Of a DNA stretch of 64,000 bases, positions 13,131 to 24,500 are shown piece by piece. Where the stretch lies: assembly GCA_904063045.1 (NCBI GenBank), contig CAJFCJ010000005.1, positions 1,767,167 through 1,831,166 of the forward strand, in the 5' to 3' direction. The notes under the pieces were generated by a model. That model was not told where the DNA came from. It saw only the letters and a program-made list of their open reading frames with translations, and did no database searches. Source of the stretch: Dimorphilus gyrociliatus. Its lineage: Eukaryota; Annelida; Polychaeta; Dinophilidae. Position numbers and translations under genes: made by a program. How positions within the stretch are numbered: position 1 is the first letter of the stretch; every line of letters starts with the position of its first letter.

Positions 13131-13407
13131 TTTCGAGTATATAAAATTACAGTCAAGATTCGCCGGTTTTAGGCGATCAGTTAAGCTTTGAGACTGGTAA
13201 GTAAAATATTATTCAATATAATACATTCCAAAGCGGTTTAAAATCGAAAAGAACTTGCATTCGGATTTTTAAATACGGTAAATTATTAAGAGAATTTGTC
13301 GCGCCAGTAGCTCCTATAGGCCTATTGTAATTATGATATAAAATTTGTTAGTTGGAAGTAGATAGATTTGAGTGATCAAGTTGTTGTATTGTATCAACAT
13401 ATTGCAG
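13131..13407 (+). promoter_or_regulatory. TATA promoter and spliced 5' UTR of the KIAA0513 homologue
   Basis: A consensus TATA box (tatataaaa) lies at 13138-13146. An initiator-like TCAGTT is at about 13177-13182, though slightly far from the TATA. A non-coding exon ends at 13196 with a perfect donor (gtaagt). The matching acceptor (attgcag) ends at 13407, immediately before the start ATG at 13408. The arrangement predicts a short untranslated first exon and a 211-bp 5' UTR intron. Confidence 0.6.
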
Positions 13408-16400
13408 ATGGCGGAAGGAGAGAAGAAGTCAATCAGAGATACGTTTAGTGAAGGCAGCTCTCGTCTGTTCGGATCTGTGCTCTCTAAGAAGGAAGGTTTC
13501 GTAAACGGTTTATCGAATTTTAGACAGAGCATAGACTCCGTAGGCAACAGCGTATCGAACTCTGTCAATTCAGTTTTGGGTGGTTTAACGAACGATGGCG
13601 AACAAGCGGAGCAATCGAAATCGAATCAGCCACTGAAGAAAAAGCCACCAGTTCCGAGAAGGCCATCTCAAGAAGTATTAGAAAAAATACAGGAGGCAAA
13701 GAAAGGTCCAAAGTCGTATACAAGGCAACAATCGATCGAACAAGTTCAATCTCAGTTGCGATATCATGAAAATTTGGCTCAATCCATAGAAAGTCAAATA
13801 TCGCATGATCGAGAAAGACACGAAAGATTAAATAGATATGCTGAAGAAGATAGTGGCGATTCAGATGCTACAGAAGGATGTGATGACGGCGATGATGCTG
13901 AAAGGCGAATAACTTCTAGTGATTCCGTAAGATCCTGGTCGGATGGAGATGACCAATATATGGACGAGAGTAGTCTGGAAGCAAAGAGTTATATGAAGAA
14001 TTTTGTTGATAGGATTTTCAATTCCAGGTTAATTAAGCTGAATAGACCACTTTATTAATTTCCCTTAAGTTTACTAATTAGCCGTATTCAACTTACAGCG
14101 AATCGTTAACACAGGAAGATAAGGCCGCTTTTGGAAACCTTTGTCAAGTTTGTATTATTTCCATTGGCTATTTACCAATCAGAGTCACTACAAATATTAT
14201 TATTACAATTATTAGAATTTTATCATTGTATTTTAGATTTTTAGTGTTTTATTTACTTCGAATCGAATTTCATTAGTTGTTTTGCTTGTTTTCCTATAGG
14301 AAAGTTCGGGACGGATATGGTTTTCTCGGTTTGTAAATGAACAGGTAAACACTTTATTAAAACTAATAAGATTTTCAACTCATCGATTTTTTCCGGGCGA
14401 TACATATTTGCTCGACTTTTATTCGCCATGTATAAAAAATGGCAAACGACGTCCGTAATCAATGTCACCCATGCAACGCCAAAGCTGACTTTGCAATCGA
14501 TAAGAGGCTTCTTAAGGAAACTAAACGCTTCAAGTTTTAGGAATAAAAAGAAAACGGGAGTTGATCAGGAGGTTTTTTCATCCTTCTTGATCTTTTCTGG
14601 CCTGTTTGTTAACGAAGTGATTTTTTCCCTCGTCCTTTATAATCTAGACGTCCGCGAACAAATTACACGCCTAACTAACAACTGTCTTCTTCTCTCCTTT
14701 TATTTAAATTAATTTTTTTCTGTTCTCTTCATCCTAATTGCAGAGGGTTGATCGAATGAAAGTGAGCGAGCAGATATTCTATAGACTCGTTCAATATTTC
14801 GCCATCGCCCTTTTCGAATGCAACGAATCGGAAGATTATAGGCCTGCGAAGACGCTGATGAATATGTGTTTTACGTTTTACTATGAAGGTTGGATCTATT
14901 TTATTCCATCAAGATATTTTACACTTCATTAAATCTCAATTTATATTCCTAAAATCAGCACAACAACCGACAGGACAAGTATACAAACACTATCTTTATA
15001 GTTATATGAAAGAGCAGCCAATTTGGCGATCTTTGAGATTCTGGAATGCTGCGTTTTTCGACGCTGTGCAACAAGAGCGTTCTAGGAAACCTATCAGCAG
15101 GTAAGAAAGAGAATATATCAGTTTTGATCCATATAGAATGGACATTATAAAAAAACTAATATTTTATTTTATTATTCTAACTAGCAACGACAAGGATGAG
15201 GGTAACGCTGACGACAAAGAATACCAGGAGAACGTAGTATTCGGCCAACTGGGGTAAGACGATTAGAGTTTTAATTTGAATTATATACGATCCTAACCTT
15301 GATTTGTGCACTAAACAGCACTTTTACATGCAATATGAGAGCGTTTGGATTAGGCAAGGAGCTATGCCTGGAGTTCTTACGGAAACAATCTTCTACAGCC
15401 AACTTGAAAGAAGGTAAGCTGTAGTTTTCTTTATTTATATACTGTATATATACAAAAATATCAGTATATATGTACACTGTATATAATACCTTTTTCATAT
15501 ATAATCAATGGAAATAATGGTTATTCTTTAGTTTTAACTTTATTTCGTATTACTCTCATTTATATTTAGGATTATTTTGATCTATCAAAGTTGGTTTTGT
15601 TAAAATTTCGTGTCGGATTTTTTCTTTCATTCTGTACAGAACTAATTCAAATGTTAAAGGAAAATTGCGAACAAAGAAGCCAATCGAACTAATTGCTTCA
15701 AATGTCTTCAAAAATGCTAAAAAAAACCAAAATAGAGTACAGAAAAATCTCTTTTATAAATTAAACATTGTTTAGAATACACATAGATGTGCTTCAAGCA
15801 TTGCCTTCCCCACCCTCTCTCCTCTATGTGTGTGTCTTTCTTCCCCTACCCCTCAGTTTTGTAAGGCGTATCACGTGCTCAACATTTGTTCTCTTTTTTT
15901 TTGACCTTGTTACTATTCTTATTTATTCTTAAAATTTCTTTTTATCCTGTTTGCCTATATAAATATAGGTCACCTGATATCCAAAATCTGCTTTATGAAA
16001 TTACCAATGATATTTGAGAAGATGTGAAAGGATTTATTAAAACCTTTCATTTAATATTCCAGCTTTTTTTATGTATATAAAGTGAATATATAAACTGGTA
16101 ATAGGATACTTTTTATCTTAAAAATGAAAGAAAAAAAAAGAAAACCTATCATTCCATAAATTCAATATATTCTTTCGATAATTTTACTTTTATTATTCTA
16201 TAATCTAAAAAGAAAATATTCAATTAATTATGTTTTTTTAAAAAAAAAAAAAGAAACAATACTCTCCATCTTTCATTTTTATTTGTTTTTAGCATGTCTG
16301 TCTGTACGTTTAATTCTGTCTGTGTTTTTTTTTTTACCTATTAATTAATTTTAGCTTGATCACGAAAATAACAAAAAAAGACATTAAAGAGATTCTGAAA

Positions 16401-16690
16401 TCACATATTAACCTATAACACGTTTATCTCTTTTCTTTTAGTATTTTGCACTGTTGAAATGTCGTTACTATTGTTATTGTTGACATAATTTATCACTAGT
16501 AAATTACTTTTATAATTATTTTTCCTTCCTTTCCATTCGTCCTTATCATTATTTTTCCTCTTTAATCCTATTTTCTTTCATTTTGACACAATATTTGACA
16601 ATATTTTATAATGTTGTACCCTCAACAGAGTTAGTTGCTGCAATAGCTGAAGCTGCAGAGAATTTTTTGCATGAAGTAGTTACATCTTGA
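13408..16690 (+). CDS. KIAA0513: KIAA0513 / SBF2-domain protein homologue with alternative last exons
   Basis: Coding exons: 13408-14027, 14099-14147, 14300-14344, 14744-14888, 14959-15100, 15185-15253, 15319-15413, then either 15640-15692 (405 aa) or 16629-16690 (408 aa). All phases join. The conserved core matches the vertebrate KIAA0513 protein: [76 protein letters not shown]. The N-terminal ~200 residues are not conserved. They are hydrophilic, with a basic/proline-rich segment ([10 protein letters not shown]), a coiled-coil-like stretch and an acidic Ser-rich region. The molecular role of the family is poorly defined; the vertebrate gene is brain-enriched. The two candidate terminal exons share the acceptor phase and both begin with Glu-Leu. 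Confidence 0.85.
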
Positions 16691-16727
16691 AAATTATTAA
16701 GTATATTGATCAATATTATTTATTTTT

Positions 16728-16731
<4 letters not shown>

Positions 16732-16763
<32 letters not shown>
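16732..16763. repeat. (TA)n microsatellite
   Basis: Uninterrupted TA run of about 30 bp just downstream of the second candidate last exon of the KIAA0513 homologue. Confidence 0.9.
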
Positions 16764-16764
<1 letters not shown>

Positions 16765-17399
16765 CATAATAGTATTGATTTGAATATATGTTGGTTTTAT
16801 TGTTTTAAGTCATCATTAGTCAGTTAATCAGTCAGTCAATGAGTCAAATATACATTTCTTTATTGAATTTTCGTAAAGTGTTTCTTTTCTCCCTATTCAT
16901 ATTATATTATTTCTATAAAAATCATTCCGTGAAAGAAGTACTGCATCGTGGTGTAATTATTATCTTTTTTTCAATGCTTTTACATGTTAATCTAGTCCAA
17001 TTATATGGTTTTAAGCTGATATATTATTATGAGCTAGTTATCTGTTAATAGTTTTTTGTCTGTCATCAGATTTGTAATGAAGTCTAGTCAACGTCTATTT
17101 ATTGAACTAGTCATCTCTTAGTGCATATAACGAATAAAACTTGTTGACACGTCTACCGAGTATGATTGATAGCGGATTCTGTGCCCTATCGGGGCAGCTT
17201 TTTATCTATTATAAACCATTATTAGGCCTATAATATTATTGATCAGATTTGGTGAAGGATAAGAGTGAAAGACAGAGACTTTATTGCGGCTAAATGATTT
17301 AGTTGTAGCCCTACGTGTAAATTGCTAGTCTTTTAAAAGAAAATCAAGAGAATAGTTTTATTTCTTGCAAATACAGCAACTATAAAATATAATGCACAT

Positions 17400-17437
17400 A
17401 GAGAGGGAGAGAGAGAGAGAGAGAGAGGGAGAGAGAA
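17400..17437. repeat. (GA)n low-complexity tract
   Basis: GA dinucleotide run with minor interruptions in the 3' region of the GT31 gene. Confidence 0.85.
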
Positions 17438-17606
17438 ATACTCAAAAACACTTCTGTACCATCTTATTTATTCTATGGACGATTCTCTTACGTCGCTTAT
17501 TTAATTTAATATTGGTTTCTAAAGTGATAAAGAACTCCTTTTTTTTCAATCTTTTATAATTATTGAAGAGAGATTTCTTCCTCTCCTTCGGCATATATAT
17601 CTTTCT

Positions 17607-18782
17607 TTAAAATCCTTCAATTTTATTTATACTCTCTCTATCAACTAATTCGGCATCTTGACATTCTTTACTTTGACGAACTGATTTTAATTTCCGGAAT
17701 ATAGAGAGGTGTTGGGAAGGAAAGATATTAAAAATAAAAAACATCTTCAAATGATGGCAAGCGCCCTCTATATTTCTAATCATTTGAAAGTGGTCGTTAT
17801 GAATTGGCTTTATTTTAGCTTCCTTTGCTAAAAGACCTAGGTAAGCATCATCGGGTCTAATTGGAACCACTCTTTTCGAAGCTAGTACCAACTTTAGAAG
17901 GGTATCGGTGGATAATAAAAAGACCGGCTCCTCAATCATGTCGGGGAATATATTTGGTTCAAAGTCTTCTTTTGAGACGTATTTTGGATGACTCGACAAG
18001 CGAATAGGCCTATCTTTCCGTAAACGCTTTCCCACGTAAAGATTTTTTGGTTTGTCACCCCATTTGTTATATAGCCAAGGGATAATTGACGGCATATTGA
18101 GAAATATATTGTCATCTAGCTTTAGAATAAATTTCGTTGAGCAGGCTTCCTTTAAATTATCAGACAAATAGTTGAAAGCCGTCATTAATTTTCTAGTGCC
18201 CTCATAGGGTGAGTCGTTGAATTCAGCTTGTAAAATATCCGAATAAGACTTACTCTCCTGGGCCACGTCCCTTTCGAATCTGTTATTGGACATTCCCATC
18301 ACGAATATAACTTTCCAATTGACCTTAGTTAGGCCCTTGACCTGTCGAAAATGTAAAGCCTGGCCCCAGCTGGAGCGAATTGCCTTTCGGTGTCCGGTGT
18401 GTTCAGGAGGAGAGAATACCAAAATTATGACAAACTGCGCCATCTTCTGGCAGTTCATTTTGGGTTGATGAATTAGATTAACAGGGAATTGTTTCGGGTT
18501 GGCTGGACCATAACGAGGATTAATTTTCTCTTCCAGGTGCAAAAACGGAATTTGATCCTGATGCACATTCCTAAGCGGAAAGAATTTCGGATTAATCTCT
18601 ATCGATGCCTCATCCTTTTTACCTCTATTCTCACTCCTTCTCCAAGTCAAGAAAAGTAGGAAAAATATTAATAAAATAATCCAACCATAAAGAGAAGGAG
18701 TTTTCGATCGCTTATTAAAAATAATAGCGATAATCGCACTAATTGAAGTTGCCCAAGCTTTCTGTTTAGTTTCTGAGGACAT
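17607..18782 (-). CDS. GT31 (beta-1,3-galactosyltransferase) family type II membrane protein, catalytic motifs altered
   Basis: Single-exon ORF from ATG 18782, 391 aa. Short cytosolic N-terminus, one signal-anchor TM at about residues 31-47, a stem, then a GT31-like domain: the RKAIRSSWG motif (132-140), KVIFVMG, a degenerate E..xYSDIL (about 176-184), and KLDDNIFLN (221-229) where active members have DDD. The family motif YPPYCSGGGY is not present; its place is taken by IFPDMIEEPVFLLSTD. EDVYVG-like is reduced to PDDAYLG. Family members transfer Gal or GlcNAc in the Golgi. Loss of the third Asp of DxD and of the acceptor loop suggests an inactive or strongly diverged enzyme. An intronless coding region is normal for this family. 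Confidence 0.75.
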   Translation of the reverse strand: MSSETKQKAWATSISAIIAIIFNKRSKTPSLYGWIILLIFFLLFLTWRRSENRGKKDEASIEINPKFFPLRNVHQDQIPFLHLEEKINPRYGPANPKQFPVNLIHQPKMNCQKMAQFVIILVFSPPEHTGHRKAIRSSWGQALHFRQVKGLTKVNWKVIFVMGMSNNRFERDVAQESKSYSDILQAEFNDSPYEGTRKLMTAFNYLSDNLKEACSTKFILKLDDNIFLNMPSIIPWLYNKWGDKPKNLYVGKRLRKDRPIRLSSHPKYVSKEDFEPNIFPDMIEEPVFLLSTDTLLKLVLASKRVVPIRPDDAYLGLLAKEAKIKPIHNDHFQMIRNIEGACHHLKMFFIFNIFPSQHLSIFRKLKSVRQSKECQDAELVDRESINKIEGF

Positions 18783-19290
18783 GATGTACAAAAATGTTTG
18801 AAATATTAGAAGAAGTTGTATGTAATAGAACTGGACGAGAATGAAAGCATGTGTAATTTATTGATTATTCTAGGAGTTTATTTATTTTTCAACGTGTCTT
18901 TAAAATCTTATACAATGTATTAATTTTCATAAGTTAAATAGATGATTAAATTACATAGTTGAATTCTCATCAGCAATCGCTCGCATACTTGTCGGTTGTC
19001 ATTGTAGGATGAAATGACTTTTATCATTATATTTAATTTGTAATTTACAATGTTTGTATTTATACAATGTACATCTTTACTAAAGATATGAACATGCAAA
19101 ATTCTATATATATATATATACAGTATATACATTTTGTCTTATTTATACAAGTTTTTTTTCTGCCTCATAAATCTACATATAAAGTTATTATTTGATGGAA
19201 TTTTTGCAAATTAAAAAATAACATTCAATTCCCACTTTACTAATACTTTGCCTCTCGAACTATTCATACAATCATTTCTATCGAACATCT

Positions 19291-19446
19291 CTAAATTCTT
19301 ATTTCCGGTTCCGGATAAGGAAAAGTGAAATTCGCAGTTGAGGATTCGCTGCTAATCATTCTACTCTTTTGCAAAGAGATATACGAATAAATCATAAGGA
19401 AAAGAAGAAATATAACGATTATTAGAAGAAAAGACAATCTTATCAT
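19291..19446 (-). CDS. Possible 51-aa single-pass membrane micropeptide
   Basis: An ATG-to-stop ORF of 51 aa, too short for a usual ORF cutoff. The N-terminus is one strongly hydrophobic helix (IRLSFLLIIVIFLLFLMIY) flanked by a basic residue, followed by a polar Ser/Pro tail with one NFT sequon. It lies 5' of the GT31 gene on the same strand. It could be a micropeptide, an upstream ORF in the GT31 leader, or chance in T-rich DNA. No homology is recognised. Confidence 0.25.
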   Translation of the reverse strand: MIRLSFLLIIVIFLLFLMIYSYISLQKSRMISSESSTANFTFPYPEPEIRI

Positions 19447-20207
19447 TCCTTTCAACGCCGTCACGCCTTCGCTTCGGAAAATGGAATAATTTTTCTTTTG
19501 ATTTCTTCGCTCCTCTTTCTTAAACTTCTTTCAAACTTTTCGCTCGCGTGCCAGCCATAGAGCGGGAATAAAAAATTATAGGCCTACTGAAGAGAGAGAA
19601 GAGAGAAAGCGGGCGAACGAACTGCAGTCAGCTTTCTAAATAGAGATCATTCGTTCGCGAGACATTTCAAGAATGACAATCACCGAATCTTAATGTTTCT
19701 TTCTATTAAATGATCCGTAAGTTTTTTTCTTGCGAAGAATTATCTTCGGTCTCTTCTTACGCTTTATGTTTTTTATCAATCTTATCTAATAATGACTGAC
19801 TACACCCCATATTTTTCTTTTTTTTTTCTCAATAACAATTGTTTTATTATATCTTCTTTTGCCACACTCTTTAATATTAACATGCTGAAATTTCCGTTAA
19901 GCCGGCGGAAGGAAGGAGGAGTAAAGGGGCGAAGCGGAATTAAAACTAGATCTCGTTTTCTTCCATACCCCTAATTTCTACTTGATTCACACGCGAATTG
20001 ATGGATAGTTGCCGCGGAGGCAATTGATACCAAGTGAGAATATGATAAGGCTGCTCGTTAACGTTTTTTATGTGAGGTAAGTAGAGAAAGATAGGAAAAA
20101 GTGAATGATCCATACAAAGATTTTTGAGGGTAATGAAGAAGGCAAAGAGAGAGGAAGCGAGGTCGAGTAAAAATGAAGAAGCAATAAAATGAGACAAAGC
20201 GAAAGGG

Positions 20208-20252
20208 ATTTATATATATATATATATCTATATATAAATATATATATATACA

Positions 20253-20290
<38 letters not shown>
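20208..20290. repeat. Compound (TA)n array with an internal CAG interruption
   Basis: About 75 bp of TA repeats broken by single-base changes and one TATACAGTATA palindrome near 20247-20257, followed by a purine-rich low-complexity stretch to about 20420. Confidence 0.9.
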
Positions 20291-20292
<2 letters not shown>

Positions 20293-21106
20293 TAATATAA
20301 TTGTAGACAGAGTGAAAGTGAGAGTGAGAAGAGGGAGGAAGAGAAGAATGAATGAAAAAAAAAAGGAAAAGAGAGAGAGAGAGAGAAAGAAAGGTATAGA
20401 CAGATAGGCAGACAGAGTAGAGTTATGTTGAAAAGTTGAAAGAAACTTAGTTAACAAGAAAAGTGGGATACACGAAAAGAAGGAAAAGTGAAAATGATAG
20501 AATGGGAAAGGGGTGAAAGTTAATTATTCTATAAACATATTCGTGTTCAGACAAATAAATATACAAAATTGAAAAGAGAATACGGAAATACATACAATTA
20601 TTAGTCATAATTCTAAAGAAAAACACTTAGAAAGTGATAAGAGGAGAGGGATAGAGGACAGTGGGTCAAAGGTATTTTATTTTTCAAAAAAAAAAGAAAA
20701 AGATCTATAAATGAAACATTTCTCTTCCAACATCTGTCTAGTAAATATTTATTTTTACGTTTACCCGACGATCTCTCATCGACTCATCAAGCCTTAATAT
20801 TTAATAAAAAAATAAGAAAAAAAAGTAGTTAACTAGTTGCTCTTTAATCGAAAAATAATAATGAAAGACTCGAAGAATAAATATATGTATAGAAAAGAGA
20901 GATAGACTGTAATATAAAGACTTATAACCTTAATGTTAGGACATGAGTGCAATAAAATACGCCATTTAGTAATTAATACGGCGTTGTATTGAAACGTAAT
21001 GTAATAATTAGTTTATATAGAATGTTTTATTAAATAGGCTTGGAATTATTTAGCTAAAGAAAATGAATATTTATTAGTTGGGGGAAGTGACACCCCACAA
21101 AGTGGC

Positions 21107-21149
21107 ATGTTTGATAGTGTGTCACTATTTGCTCGCGGCTATCAAACAT
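21107..21149. repeat. Perfect 11-bp inverted repeat (hairpin)
   Basis: ATGTTTGATAG at 21107-21117 and its exact complement CTATCAAACAT at 21139-21149, separated by 21 bases that are GC-richer than the surroundings. It lies about 450 bp upstream of receptor subunit A's first recognised exon. It could fold as an RNA hairpin or be a protein-binding palindrome. Confidence 0.6.
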
Positions 21150-21567
21150 AAAACTATTCATAACCGTCAAACTCCCACCAAGTGCTATAAACCAAAATAT
21201 ATATTATTAAAAACTTGTATAATCAAGTATTTAATATATGCATATAAAGATAATAGTTAGATTATATATATAGATATTGGAAAGCGAATGTCCTGACCCT
21301 TTGCCCTGAAGGAAACGATTCCTTCATCATATAAACTGACACAAATAAATTATTTAGCCTTAGTCCCTTTGTCTCTTCTTCCCCTTCATATTCTCCCACT
21401 GTGTGTGTGTGTGTGTGCGCGCGTGTATAAATGGGTGTAAAAGTTATCCCAGTTCACTATCCTTTCTCTCACGTCTGTACATTTTATGAAATTAACTCTT
21501 TCGAACCTTCGTCATTACGTTCATTCCACTCTGCAGAGTCCAATAAGTGGTTAATTTTTTTAAGAAG

Positions 21568-24500
21568 ATGAATTCCGTTTCCTTTGTCTCTATCTTTACA
21601 GTTTCGCTTTATGCTCTTGCATGGCTTCGGAAGAACATATCAAGAACACTACTTCTATTCTGAATAGCCTCTTGAGTGACTACGACAGCAGATTAAGACC
21701 GGGATTTGGTGGTAAAATATTCACTAATACCTTATAAGTTTTAATACTTTTAAACTTGGCTTTTTGTATAATAACTTATTGAGTGCGTTCTTTTTGTCAT
21801 TCAGGGCCGCCTACAATTGTAAAGGCCGATATGAATATTCGTTCTATGGGACCCATCTCAGAAATAGAAATGGTTAGCTAGTTTTAGACAAAACAAAATT
21901 TAAAAAGTTCATTATAACTTGTCGTTTGTTTATTTGTGTATATTTGTTTATTCACTATCTTCTTAAGCCCTGAGTTTGTAATTACCAATAACGAGCATTT
22001 TTCCGCTCAACCAACTAACCTTCGGATATAAGTTTATTTAGGGGATTCTGCTATTTAATTATCTTAGCGTCAGTCGATCCGCAAACGTGAAAATCTGTGA
22101 AACGGAAAAGCTTGGTGACTGCAATTTTATGCACCGTTTACATTCAATATAAACATTTTAATAGAAGTTTTTCGACACTTTTTTTGTCCCGGCTTTCTTT
22201 TTTCATTCACCTGTATTTTCTACTAAATCCGATCTGACAGCCATCCGTCACATTAATTTCCCTTCTCTTTTAATCTGATCGCACATTTTCTTTAGCGGCT
22301 TATTCCTTTGAGAAAATTGAATTGTGAAGAACTAGTCCTTTAGGAGTGGTTAAGTGTCAATTTCTTTTCTTTTGCGATCATAAGCTGTGGCCGCCGGTAT
22401 TTCATTTGTGAAAAAGATTTTGCTGTGGGCTATCATTTATAATAAATCCGTCTTTAACTAAACAATCTTTGAATAAAATCAAAAAGAAAATTTTAGGAAA
22501 CTCTCTTTGAAAACATTCAATCCAAAGGGTTTTAAAAGTGGGGTTATATTAAGCGCACGATTAAGCTTATGCCTATATAAAATATCAAATCAAATTACCT
22601 TGTTTGTTTTACTATTTTGACTAACATTTCCGATTTGCTTGCAAACATATTGTTTTTATATTTAAACAGGCCTATTCCATGGATACCTACTTCCGCCAGA
22701 CATGGAAAGATAACAGACTACGTTATCACAGCAAGTATTATGAAACCGTAAGGAATAATACGGGAATGGCCGTCCATATTATGGTAAGTGGATAATTGAA
22801 TAGAAATGAAGTGAAAACAAAGAGCTCTTATTCTTTTATTGTTTATTGACTGCTCTTTGAATTTTTGCAGATGCTGGAGAGAATTTGGAAACCCGATACA
22901 TTCTTTTACAATGGACGAGGATCCTACCTCCACACCATTACAACTCCTAATAAACTGCTAAGGATTTTTCCAGACGGAACCGTCTGGTATTCTATGAGGT
23001 GATTTAGTTTTGTAAAGTGTGTGCTCGGTACGCCCATTCCAACCGTGATTAGTTTGTCAGTCATAGGCCTACTGGCCCTAGTGGCAACCGATCTTCCCGC
23101 AAAGAAAAGAATCTAAAAAATATAAGAATAAGCGGTAAATTATAAAGCAAAAGTAGGAAAAAGTAGAAAGAAAGTAAAGGATTGATAGATAATGAAAAGA
23201 ATGATAAGAAAAGGGAAAGTAACGGTACAATGAAACTGTTTTATAGGGATTTATGTGTATAAATTTTTAAAATATTAATCATAGAATACTTTTATCTTTA
23301 AGACATTTAATTAATTTCTCTCAAAAAACGTTGCTATTGTACTAAACAAAACATGGAGAAGAAAATTTTCATTATGATTTTTCTATAGAGTAGAGTAAAT
23401 TTTCTAATCTTATTCATCTTTTTAAAAATGAAAAGATCTACTAACAATACAAAAATGATAAGTTTAGCTGTTGAAGATGGAAAATAATTCATTTTTTCTT
23501 CTTTGTCCATAGACTGACAATAAAAGCGACGTGTCCGATGTATTTACAAGTGAGTGTAATTCTCTATTACCTTTATACATATTAAGTAACATTCTTTAAT
23601 TTGAGGCAGAATGAATAGTAAATTTTTTGTTAATATTTGCAGGATTTTCCATTAGGTAGGCCTGTTGTCAAAAGATATGTCAATTGCTTATTTACTGTAT
23701 GACTCCGTTAGATGAACAGCTGTGTCCATTACAATTCGGCAGCTGTAAGTATACTTTAGCTATCTTTGTCTGGTGTCTGGTTTATATAAATACAATATAT
23801 ATATATATCATTTTCTTTGATAGAATTGTTTAAAATGTTATATATCTGTTTTTTATTAATTAATAATAAAAAATTTTATGCAATAGACGCCTATGGGAAA
23901 GATCAACTCGAGTATGTTTGGAAATACGGTGCTAAAAATTCAATTAAGACCTCGAAAGATATGAGATTATCGCAATTCGACATGCCCGGACAGACTGCTG
24001 TAAATTGCACAGAAAATAGGTCTAAGGGTATATAATAAAGAGTAATTTTCTTCCACTGACAACAATCGAATTAATTATGACTACGGGCAACAGGCGAATT
24101 CTCGACGTTAAAAGTCAATTTCCGACTTCAAAGACATATGGGTTACTTTCTTATACAAGTCTATGTACCATGTACACTCATAGTCATCTTATCATGGGTA
24201 TCTTTCTGGTTGAATAGGGAAGCAACCGCCGATCGATTAACTTTGGGTATTAATATAATTTATAATATAGCTTTTTATTAACTATATAATATAATAGATA
24301 ATGAATAAGTTTCTTATATATATATATATATATAGACATTAATATCAACGTTATCTGTGCTCATCCAGGAATAACAACTTTTCTTACTTTAACGACTCTA
24401 TGCATGGACGCTAGAGAGGATGTTCCTCAAGTTCCTTATGCAACAGCTCTTGACTGGTTTATAGTAATGTGCTTCGGTTTTGTTATCGCTTCATGCTTGG

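Larger units (their letters stand above)
16691..17606. other. Convergent 3' spacer with (TA)n and (GA)n tracts
   Basis: It separates two convergent genes. It carries (TA)n at about 16732-16763 and (GA)n at about 17400-17437. Both 3' UTRs probably lie here; no coding exon is supported. Confidence 0.5.
18783..21567. other. Long AT-rich spacer upstream of receptor subunit A
   Basis: It contains the 5' region of the GT31 gene, a possible small membrane ORF (19291-19446), a GC-richer promoter-like patch (19540-19680), (TA)n arrays (19105-19130 and 20210-20285), purine-rich low-complexity DNA (20300-20420), a perfect 11-bp inverted repeat (21107-21149) and a (GT)n tract (about 21402-21418). Some of this may be non-coding leader of the receptor gene, but no first exon could be identified. 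Confidence 0.45.

Noticed and set aside
14428-14712. 94-aa plus-strand ORF within the KIAA0513-homologue locus
   Set aside because: It falls in the intron between exons 14300-14344 and 14744-14888; the flanking exons join in frame without it and it has no known domain.
15967-16028. Third possible last exon of the KIAA0513 homologue (acceptor at about 15966)
   Set aside because: It also reads in frame to a stop, but the peptide is unlike the other two and the acceptor context is weaker; likely chance.
20068-20457. Long minus-strand ORF of 129 aa
   Set aside because: It is encoded by TA and purine/pyrimidine repeats (Leu/Ser/Ile/Tyr runs), a low-complexity artefact.
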